From Promicromonospora thailandica (GTDB taxonomy: Bacteria > Actinomycetota > Actinomycetes > Actinomycetales > Cellulomonadaceae), in the NCBI RefSeq assembly GCF_024171955.1, contig NZ_JAMTCS010000010.1, positions 186,001 to 250,000 of the forward strand: a DNA stretch of 64,000 bases, written 5' to 3'. The translations under genes and the position numbers were made by a program. Positions within the stretch are counted from its first letter, which is position 1; each line of letters starts with the position of its first letter. The notes under the pieces are model-generated. The model worked only from the letters and a program-made list of their open reading frames with translations, made no database searches and was not told the DNA's origin. Positions 42,051 to 49,001 of this stretch are shown one piece after another.

Positions 42051-44566
42051 GCGTCCGCCCCGTCCGCGGGTCCGGCGCCGGACGGCTCCGCGACGAGCAG
42101 CGCCACCGGCCACGCGCCGAGCAGGCCGCCGAGGGTCACGGGCCCGCTCGCGACGGCGGCGCCCGTGAGCGCGGACCGCCACGTCTCGCCGGCGGGGAGG
42201 TCGGGCAGCACCACCGACGCCTCGGCCGTGCCGGGGTGGTCCGCGAGCCGTGTCGCGACCACGGCCACCCGGGCCCCCGAGGGTCCGCCTCTCACGAAGC
42301 CCACCGCACGTCCCGTGGTCACGGGCAGCGGCTCGTACCCCGCCTGTTCGCCGACGAACGCCGCCGGGTGCGTCCTTCGCACGCGCAGCGCGGCCGCGGT
42401 GAGCGCGAGCTTCTCCTCCGCCAGGCCGGACGGCGTGCGCCCCGCGTCGAGCGCCTCGAGCGTCGCGGCGATGCCGTCCAGGTCGACGGGGCGCCGGTTG
42501 TCCGGGTCCACGAGCGACGTGCCCGTGACCTCCGTGCCCTGGTAGACGTCGGCGACGCCGGGCACCGTGAGCTGGAGCAGCGTGGTGCCGAGCACCGACC
42601 GCCGCACCGTGGGCGTCACCCGCTCCACCCAGGAGCCGAACGCGGCGACGACGTCGGGGTGGCTCAGCAGGCCGGTCGCGTACCGCACCAGGTCGTCCTC
42701 GCGGGCGGCGTCGGGCGCCGTCCAGGTGGTCCAGGCCTTCTGCTCGCGCGACGCCTTGACCAGGTAGGCGGTGAGGCGGTCGGCCTCGATCGGGCCGGCG
42801 GCGGTCCAGGTGCCCGCGAGGGTCTGCCAGAGCAGGTTCTCGGTGCGTCCGTCGAGGTCGGCGGGGCGCAGGTCCGCCGTGGCCGCCCGCACGTGCCGCA
42901 CCAGGTCGGCCCAGTCGTCGGCGTGCGCGCTGATCGCCCCGATGCGGGCGCGCACGTCCTCGCCGCGCTTGCTGTCGTGCGTCGAGCCCGCGGTCATCGT
43001 GGCGGGCCAGGACTCGGTGGTGCGCCGCGCGTGCTCGTGCAGCTCGTCCGGGCCGACGCCGAACCGCGCCGGCGCCGCGCCCACCTCGCACAGGCTGACC
43101 AGGTGGGTCCACCGGTAGTACGCCGTGTCCTCGACGCCCTTGGCCATGACCGCGCCGCACACCTGCGGGAACCGGACGACGAGCTCGGCCCGCCGCTCCT
43201 CGTCGCGGCGGCCCGCGGAGCCGGCCTCCCGGCCGAGCACGAGGTCGACCACCAGGTCGAGCGTGTCGTGCCGGTCCGGGTCCAGCCGCGACCGGGCGAC
43301 GTCGGCCGCCTCGCGCACGACCCGTTCGGCCTCGGCCGGCGCGGGCTCTCCCGGCACCACGTAGGCGCGGTACCGGCCGAACGCGACCACGAGCTCGACG
43401 ACGCAGTCGTGCAGGGACCGGAAGGTGTGGTCGCGCAGCCGCACGTCGGCCCGGCAGATGTCGGTGAGCATGGTCGCCAGCAGGTGCGTCTCCGCGTACA
43501 GCGACGTCTCGACGACCTGCCGCTTGGCCTGCTCGACGACGTCGTCCAGGCTCGTGCGCTCGCCCGTCACCTCGTGCTGGACGGCGGCGAGCGGGGCCGC
43601 GCCGTCCGGGTCCACCTGCAGGGCGTGCAGGCGCCAGGCCGTGTCGTAGCCCGTGGTTCCGGCGACCGGCCAGTCGTCGGGCAGGGGCTCGTCCTCCTCC
43701 AGGATCTTCTCGGCCACCACCCACGCGCCGCCGGTCGCCTCGTGCAGGCGCCGCAGGTAGCCGCGCGGGTCGGCCAGGCCGTCGGGGTGGTCGATGCGGA
43801 ACGCGTCGACCACGCCCGCGTGGAAGAGGTCGAGCAGCAGCGCGTGCGTGGCGTCGAACACGCCGGCGTCCTCCACGCGGATGCCGGCGAGCGTGCCGAC
43901 GTCGAAGAAGCGGCGGTAGTTGAGCTCCTCGTCGGCCACCCGCCAGTACGCGAGCCGGTAGTGCTGCCGGCCCACGAGCTCGGCCAGCGGCAGGTCCTCG
44001 GTCTCGGGCCGTACCGGGAAGACGTGCTCGTGGTAGCGCAGCACGGGCTGCTCGGCGTCGCCGTCACCCGGCACGACGGCGCGGTCCAGCACGAGCTCGC
44101 CCGCGGCGAGCACCGTGCCGATGCGCGCGCCCAGCACCGGCATGAGCAGGCCCTCGCCCTCGGCCAGGTCGACGTCGAACCAGGTCGCGTACGGCGACTC
44201 CGGCCCGTGCCGGAGCACCGACCACAGCGCGTGGTTGTGCCAGGCGGGCGTCGGCACCGCCATGTGGTTCGGTACGACGTCGACCACGACGCCCATCCCG
44301 CGCCCGTGCGCCGCCGCCGCGAGCCGTTCGAGGCCGTCCCGCCCGCCCAGCACGTCGCTGACCCGGGTGTGGTCCACGACGTCGTACCCGTGCGTGGAGC
44401 CGGGGGCCGCCTGCAGCACGGGCGACAGGTAGACGTCCGTGACGCCGAGGGTGTCGAGGTACGGCAGCGCCTTCTCGGCGTCCGCGAACGTCAGGTCGGG
44501 TCCGAGCTGCAGCCGGTAGGTGCTCACCGGGGTGCGGCGACCGGGTCCAGGAAGATGGGTGTGCAC
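42047..44566 (-). CDS. treY: Maltooligosyl trehalose synthase
   Basis: An 839-residue GH13 intramolecular transglucosylase that turns the reducing-end alpha-1,4 bond of maltodextrins into the alpha-1,1 bond of trehalose. STYRLQLGPDLTFADAEKALPYL at the start is family-specific; VVDVVPNHMAV, the nucleophile in DAFRIDHPDGLADP, the acid in WVVAEKILEEDEPLP and TAGSTHDSKRGEDVRAR are the GH13 sites. The GTG at 44566 has GGAGG four bases upstream. It forms an operon with treZ; the debranching gene treX often found with them is not in this window. Confidence 0.95.
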   Translation of the reverse strand: MHTHLPGPGRRTPVSTYRLQLGPDLTFADAEKALPYLDTLGVTDVYLSPVLQAAPGSTHGYDVVDHTRVSDVLGGRDGLERLAAAAHGRGMGVVVDVVPNHMAVPTPAWHNHALWSVLRHGPESPYATWFDVDLAEGEGLLMPVLGARIGTVLAAGELVLDRAVVPGDGDAEQPVLRYHEHVFPVRPETEDLPLAELVGRQHYRLAYWRVADEELNYRRFFDVGTLAGIRVEDAGVFDATHALLLDLFHAGVVDAFRIDHPDGLADPRGYLRRLHEATGGAWVVAEKILEEDEPLPDDWPVAGTTGYDTAWRLHALQVDPDGAAPLAAVQHEVTGERTSLDDVVEQAKRQVVETSLYAETHLLATMLTDICRADVRLRDHTFRSLHDCVVELVVAFGRYRAYVVPGEPAPAEAERVVREAADVARSRLDPDRHDTLDLVVDLVLGREAGSAGRRDEERRAELVVRFPQVCGAVMAKGVEDTAYYRWTHLVSLCEVGAAPARFGVGPDELHEHARRTTESWPATMTAGSTHDSKRGEDVRARIGAISAHADDWADLVRHVRAATADLRPADLDGRTENLLWQTLAGTWTAAGPIEADRLTAYLVKASREQKAWTTWTAPDAAREDDLVRYATGLLSHPDVVAAFGSWVERVTPTVRRSVLGTTLLQLTVPGVADVYQGTEVTGTSLVDPDNRRPVDLDGIAATLEALDAGRTPSGLAEEKLALTAAALRVRRTHPAAFVGEQAGYEPLPVTTGRAVGFVRGGPSGARVAVVATRLADHPGTAEASVVLPDLPAGETWRSALTGAAVASGPVTLGGLLGAWPVALLVAEPSGAGPADGADA

Positions 44567-44642
44567 TGTGCCTCCGTCGCTCCGCGGGTCTCGGCCCTCA
44601 CGGTAGGCGGGGTGGGCGTCATTCGCCCGGGCGTGCGTGCGG

Positions 44643-45131
44643 CTACCCCTGCGCCGCGCCCACCCGCCGGAGCACGAGGAACTCCGTCACCCCGAAGAGG
44701 CGGACGAACGGGCGCTGACCGGCCGGGAGGTACGGCATCGCCTCCGGGCGCCCGACCACCCGGTCGGCGGCGACCCGGTGGGTGCGCCCGTCGGTCACCA
44801 GGTCCGCGGACCCGGCGGCCTCGATGTTGCGCAGCCAGTCCGTGCCGGTCCCGTAGGAGAGGATCGCGAGGAAGTCGTCGCCCATGGGCAGCACGCCGAT
44901 GGGGGTCGAGTACGACGCGCCCGAACGCCGTCCGACGTGGCGCACCGCGGCGAGCGGCGATCCCTCCTTGCCGGCCTGGCGCAGCATCCGCGGGTTGTTG
45001 AACCGGCGGTTGAAACCGCGGACGACGGCGAGCCCGCGCGGGCTCTTGGTCCGCATCACGACCGTCACGGCGACCAGGACCAGGAGCGCGAGCGCCACCA
45101 CGACGCCGACCGCCCACAGCACGGCGGTCAT
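44643..45131 (-). CDS. Deazaflavin (F420)-dependent nitroreductase-family protein
   Basis: A 162-residue protein with one N-terminal membrane span (LWAVGVVVALALLVLVAVTVV) followed by a DDN-type domain: VRHVGRRSGASYSTPIGVLPMGDDFLAILSYGTGTDWLRNIEA (read in parts), the split beta-barrel that binds F420 or FMN. Related mycobacterial enzymes reduce quinones and nitro drugs at the membrane. Its start overlaps the stop of the upstream hydrolase, so the two are co-translated. Confidence 0.88.
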   Translation of the reverse strand: MTAVLWAVGVVVALALLVLVAVTVVMRTKSPRGLAVVRGFNRRFNNPRMLRQAGKEGSPLAAVRHVGRRSGASYSTPIGVLPMGDDFLAILSYGTGTDWLRNIEAAGSADLVTDGRTHRVAADRVVGRPEAMPYLPAGQRPFVRLFGVTEFLVLRRVGAAQG

Positions 45132-46012
45132 GCGTGGGCCCCGCGCGTCCGCGCGGCGAGGGCATCGAGCTTCTCCCCGAGGCTGCCGATCGCCACGGAG
45201 ATGTGTCCGTGCCCGGGCTCCACGTGCACCACCGCGGCGGGCAGGTGCTCACCCAGCCACTGCCCGTGGGCCACCGGCACCATCTGGTCGGCCGTGCCGT
45301 GCCAGAGCTCGACGGGCGCCGTGACCGCGTCGAGGTCGAATCCCCAGGGGCTGGTCAGCGCGTTCAGATCCTCGAACCACCCCTCGTCGTCACGGGACAG
45401 GGCGTAGCCCATGTGGGCCGCGTTCTGCGCGCCGTACTCGCCGGCCAGGGCGGCGAGGTCGGGAGGCGGCAGCAGGGAGGCCAGCTCGGCCGACTCGCCC
45501 ACGGGCTGGTCGCCGGTCACCGCGGCCGCCATCTGGCCCACGAGCGCACGCATGGCGGCCTCGCCCTGCTCGACCGTGCCGAACTGGACCACGTTCTGCG
45601 CGCCCATGCCGGCGACGTAGTCGAGACCCGCCGCGTCGAAGGGGGCGAAGGGCGCCACCAGCAGCACACCGTCGACGTCGTCCGGGGCGGCCGCCGCGCT
45701 CCCCAGGGCGTGCGGCCCGCCGGCCGACCACCCGACGACGAGGTGCCGCGCCACGCCGAGGTGCCGGAGCAGCTCGACGCCGTCGGCCCCTGTGTCCGCG
45801 ACGGTGCGCCCGGGTGCCGGGCTCGACGCGCCGTACCCCGCACGCGAGTACGTGACCACCCGGTAACCGCGCTCGGTCATGGACCCGGAGACCGTCTCCA
45901 TCGGGACCGCCGAACCGGGCATGCCGTGATGGAACAGGACCACGGGACCGGCGTCCGGCCCCTCCACCTCGTACTCGAGGTCGCGGCCGTCGGACAGTTG
46001 CACGAGCTGCAC
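45128..46012 (-). CDS. Alpha/beta hydrolase
   Basis: A 294-residue alpha/beta hydrolase. The oxyanion loop FHHGMPGSAVPME is near residue 28, the Ser nucleophile in VVGWSAGGPHALG near residue 95, the acid in WHGTADQMVPVAHG and the His in VEPGHGHISV. Probably an esterase or C-C hydrolase; substrate unknown. The GTG start has GAAGGAG five bases upstream. First gene of a pair with the F420-type protein. The GACTATCTAGTC palindrome 30-45 bp upstream (about 46041-46060) may be its operator. Confidence 0.88.
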   Translation of the reverse strand: MQLVQLSDGRDLEYEVEGPDAGPVVLFHHGMPGSAVPMETVSGSMTERGYRVVTYSRAGYGASSPAPGRTVADTGADGVELLRHLGVARHLVVGWSAGGPHALGSAAAAPDDVDGVLLVAPFAPFDAAGLDYVAGMGAQNVVQFGTVEQGEAAMRALVGQMAAAVTGDQPVGESAELASLLPPPDLAALAGEYGAQNAAHMGYALSRDDEGWFEDLNALTSPWGFDLDAVTAPVELWHGTADQMVPVAHGQWLGEHLPAAVVHVEPGHGHISVAIGSLGEKLDALAARTRGAHA

Positions 46013-46103
46013 GGATACTCCTTCGTCGAGACGCGGTTGCCTCAGTAGACTATCTAGTCACTCTACACGTCGACATGGTTTTCGACAGACATATCGGGCG
46101 CCG

Positions 46104-46152
46104 CTTGACCGACCCGCCCGAGCGGGCTAACTTTATGGACTGTTCGGTCAAG
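46104..46152 (+). promoter_or_regulatory. Sigma-70-like promoter framed by a 9-bp inverted repeat
   Basis: TTGACC (46105-46110) and TAACTT (46128-46133) are spaced by 17 bp. CTTGACCGA (46104-46112) and TCGGTCAAG (46144-46152) are perfect inverted repeats flanking the -10, so a repressor bridging them would cover the start site. Confidence 0.55.
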
Positions 46153-46176
46153 AATCCTGCCACCTCCGGAGGACCC

Positions 46177-46635
46177 ATGAACACCACCAGCGACATCCAG
46201 GCACGCCGCGAGCAGATCGCCGTCGACTACTTCCGGAGGGTGGACGCGGGCGACCCCGCCGTGACCGACCTCTTCACGCAGGACGCGGTGATGTTCTACC
46301 CGAAGTTCGGCTTCGCCCGCGGGAAGGCGCAGATCGCGGCGTTCGCACAGGGCCTCGCCCGGGGCATCGCGGAGCTCGAGCACGAGATCGAGGGATTCAC
46401 CGTGATCTCGTCCGGCGACCACGTGGTGGTCGAGGGCGTGGAGCACGGGACCACGACGTCCGGGGTCACCTTTCCCGACGGCGCCTTCACCTACGGCCTG
46501 TTCTGCAACGTGTTCGAGTTCGAGGGCGACCTCATCCGGCGTGTCCACGTCTACGTGGACCCGGACTTCGCCGCCACGCACGAGGACGGCGTGGCCTGGG
46601 GACGGTCGGTGCAGGAGAGCATCGCGAACGGGTAG
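46177..46635 (+). CDS. NTF2/SnoaL-like protein
   Basis: A 152-residue NTF2-fold protein: QIAVDYFRRVDAGDPAVTDLFTQDAVMFYPKFGFARGKAQIAAF (about residues 15-55, read in parts) and DLIRRVHVYVDPDF near the end. Members are small isomerases, cyclases or ligand carriers; the ligand is unknown. The ATG has CGGAGG upstream and follows a clear promoter by about 40 bp. Convergent with another NTF2-like gene, which ends nine bases away. Confidence 0.87.
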   Translation: MNTTSDIQARREQIAVDYFRRVDAGDPAVTDLFTQDAVMFYPKFGFARGKAQIAAFAQGLARGIAELEHEIEGFTVISSGDHVVVEGVEHGTTTSGVTFPDGAFTYGLFCNVFEFEGDLIRRVHVYVDPDFAATHEDGVAWGRSVQESIANG

Positions 46636-46644
46636 CACGTCCGC

Positions 46645-47073
46645 TCACCCGCGCCCGGCCTGTTCCACCTGTTCCGCGACGGCGGCCCGGTCGATCAGCG
46701 ACCGCACCTCCGCGATGCGCCCGTCGTGGTAGCGGTAGAACACGTGCTCGGCGAACCGCAGGCGCGTCCCGCGTGGCGCGAACCCGAGGAAATCGCCCTG
46801 CGGCGCGGTGTCGAAGACGAGCCGGCAGGCCACCTGGTCGCCTGCCACGACGAGCAGGCGCGGGTCGTAGAACAGGTCGGGCGCGGCGGCGACGTCGGCA
46901 GCGATCAGGTCCCGGTACTGCTGCCGCGTGAGGCGTTCGTCGTTGTACGTCAGCTCGTCGTGCACGTGCCGCGCCAGGTCGTCGAACCTGCGCTCGTTCA
47001 GCACCGCGAGGTAGGCCAGATAGCGCGGCTCGAGGTCGTCGGTGTCGGCGGTCTCGCCGGAGTCCTCGGTCAT
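46645..47073 (-). CDS. NTF2/SnoaL-like ester cyclase family protein
   Basis: A 142-residue NTF2-fold protein: RYLAYLAVLNERRFDDLARHVHDELTYND near residue 17, RQQYRDLIAADVAAAPDLFYD and VACRLVFDTAPQGDFLGFAPRG, as in SnoaL-type cyclases acting in polyketide pathways, although no such pathway is near. The ATG at 47073 has GGAGGG upstream; the 16 codons before it lie over the promoter. A clean RecA-NDp-type promoter is directly upstream, suggesting induction by DNA damage. Confidence 0.85.
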   Translation of the reverse strand: MTEDSGETADTDDLEPRYLAYLAVLNERRFDDLARHVHDELTYNDERLTRQQYRDLIAADVAAAPDLFYDPRLLVVAGDQVACRLVFDTAPQGDFLGFAPRGTRLRFAEHVFYRYHDGRIAEVRSLIDRAAVAEQVEQAGRG

Positions 47074-47098
47074 GTCACCCTCCGCATCGTCGGACGCC

Positions 47099-47120
47099 AC
47101 TGTAGGACCCGACACCGACA
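47099..47120 (-). promoter_or_regulatory. RecA-NDp (PafBC-type) promoter motif
   Basis: The minus strand reads TGTCGGTG, eight bases, then TACAGT, an exact fit to TGTCRGTG-N8-TAnnnT, 25 bp before the chosen start of the NTF2-like gene. Confidence 0.65.
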
Positions 47121-47152
47121 CTCCCGCCGGGCCAGCCGATGTGCCGCCCTGG

Positions 47153-48781
47153 TCAGGCGCTGCGCGACGTGTCCGGCGAGAGCAGGCCGAGCTGCCCCGC
47201 GCGGGCGAGGGCGCTCGTCCGGCTGGACGCGTCGAGCTTGCGGTAGACCTTGCGCACCTGGGTGCGCACCGTGTTGACCGAGACGCCGTGCTCCGCGGCG
47301 ATCCGGACGGGGCTGGCGCCGGCCGCCAGACCGGCGAGCACGGCCCGCTCCCGCCGGGTGAGCACGACGATCGGCCCGGAGACGGGGTGGCTGGTGTCGT
47401 CGAGGGTGTGCCGCATCCCCAGGTCCCGCGGGTCGGTGCCCGTCTCGTGGCACAGCTCGAGTACCTCCTCCCGCGGGAAGAGCGCGAACGGCGCGAGCAG
47501 CCCCTGCCGCCCGAGCTCGGCCGCCTGCGCGAATCGCGCCCGCGCGTCGTCGAGCCGGCTGGCCCGCAGCTGTGCGAGGGCGAGGACGAGCTGGAGCTCG
47601 ACCGTGTCGCGCGGCGTCACCGCGGCGTCGCGCAGTGCACGCCCGGCGAGGGCCGACGCGCCCTCGTCGTCGCCGGCCAGGAGCCGCACCCGGGCCACGG
47701 GCGGCCAGAGCACCTCGCTGCCCGCCGCGGCCTCGCCCAGGGCGACCACCCGGTTGCCCTCCCCGGTCGCGGCGAGCAGCTCGGCGTGGGCGCGCAGCAG
47801 CACCGGGTGGGCACCCGGGCCGGGGCGCGCGGCCATACCGTGGGCGAAGCAGGCCGCGTCGAGGCCCAGCAGGCCTCTCGCCGACTCGCCGAAGGCCACG
47901 GCGTACGCCGCCCGGGCCGCCGCCAGGTACGGCCACAGGTCCCCCTGCTCCTCGGTCGTGCCCGCCTCGGCCAGGGCCTGCGCTGCCGCCCGGACGTCCC
48001 GCCGGTCGATCGCGAGCACCGCGCGCGCGACGACGGCGCCCAGCAGCAGGTGGTGCTCCAGCCAGGCCGGGACGGGTCCGCACTCCCGGATCCGCTCCAG
48101 CCAGGTCTCGGCCAGCGCGTGGTGGCCGCGCACGGCGGCGAGCAGGGCGAGGTTCGCGCACGCGGACGCCCCGGCGAAGTGCTGGAACGGCGGCGGGCCG
48201 GCCTGCTCGTAGGCCCGGCGGAGATGGCGCACCGCGGTGGCCGGTTCCCCCGCCAGCATGGCGGTCACGCCCCGGTTCAGGGCGATCACGCCCGGCCGGC
48301 CCACCCGGCGGTCGACGCCCCACGGCAGCGCGCCCGTGTCGTCGGTCTGGAGCAGGTGCTCCTCGACCCAGGCGCCGATCCCCTCCGCAGTGCGGTAGAG
48401 GCCGCGCGCGCGTGCCGCGTGCATGGCGAGCACGCCGGCCGCGACCGCGTCGCCGGGCCTCGTGAACGAGCGCAGCCGCTTCGACAACCGCGCGCCGTGG
48501 AGCTCGAACAGGCGCATCGCGGACCGGAGCTGGGCGTCACCGCGAGGGTCGGCGAGCTGGTAGGCGAGCACGCCCGCCATCAGCAGCCGCGGACGCCGTC
48601 CGACGACCGTGGCGGGCAGCCGTTCGAGCAGGTCCAGCAGCTCTCGGCCGAACCGGGCGGGCAGCTCGAACCACCAGTGGTCCGCGAGATCCTCGAGGGC
48701 GTCCAGATCACCGGCGGACAGAGCATTCAGCACAGCGGGAACAGCCAGATCAACGTCGTCAGACAATTCGGTGCATCCCAT
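47153..48781 (-). CDS. LuxR-family regulator with helical sensor domain
   Basis: A 542-residue protein. The C-terminal helix-turn-helix is VVLTRRERAVLAGLAAGASPVRIAAEHGVSVNTVRTQVRKVYRKL (read in parts), like MalT/LAL regulators. The rest is alpha-helical and Ala/Arg-rich, probably TPR-like, and lacks the P-loop ATPase of large LAL regulators. The ATG at 48781 is chosen: the frame continues to 48928 but that part is AT-richer, unlike the coding sequence, and must hold the promoter since the next gene's terminator ends at 48996. It is beside cell-wall genes and may control them (inference). Confidence 0.8.
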   Translation of the reverse strand: MGCTELSDDVDLAVPAVLNALSAGDLDALEDLADHWWFELPARFGRELLDLLERLPATVVGRRPRLLMAGVLAYQLADPRGDAQLRSAMRLFELHGARLSKRLRSFTRPGDAVAAGVLAMHAARARGLYRTAEGIGAWVEEHLLQTDDTGALPWGVDRRVGRPGVIALNRGVTAMLAGEPATAVRHLRRAYEQAGPPPFQHFAGASACANLALLAAVRGHHALAETWLERIRECGPVPAWLEHHLLLGAVVARAVLAIDRRDVRAAAQALAEAGTTEEQGDLWPYLAAARAAYAVAFGESARGLLGLDAACFAHGMAARPGPGAHPVLLRAHAELLAATGEGNRVVALGEAAAGSEVLWPPVARVRLLAGDDEGASALAGRALRDAAVTPRDTVELQLVLALAQLRASRLDDARARFAQAAELGRQGLLAPFALFPREEVLELCHETGTDPRDLGMRHTLDDTSHPVSGPIVVLTRRERAVLAGLAAGASPVRIAAEHGVSVNTVRTQVRKVYRKLDASSRTSALARAGQLGLLSPDTSRSA

Positions 48782-48951
48782 TTCTACCCTGGCGTCGAGA
48801 CGCTTATCGGAAGGAACCAGACGCCGGACAATCCCGACATCCATCCCGTTCAAAAGCGTTTTCTGCGCGCTTTCGGCGGGAATGGATACGTGCTTTCCGA
48901 TGAGTCGCCAGAACCGACTGTAAGGCATTCTGTAAACCGCTACACGAACCG

Positions 48952-48996
48952 CCGGTTCCTCGCCTCGTCGGTTCGTCCGACGAGGCGAGGAACCGG
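48952..48996 (-). terminator. Perfect 20-bp stem terminator
   Basis: Arms 48952-48971 and 48977-48996 pair perfectly around a TTCGT loop, directly after the stop of the surface protein gene. Confidence 0.8.
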
Positions 48997-49001
48997 GTGG
49001 C

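Noticed and set aside
41978-45001. 1007-aa plus-strand open frame
   Set aside because: Antisense of treY and its neighbour; no domain, biased composition.
47153-48928. Longer LuxR regulator starting at 48928
   Set aside because: Codons 1-49 are AT-richer than the gene, unlike actinobacterial coding sequence, and leave only 23 bp to the neighbouring terminator for a promoter.
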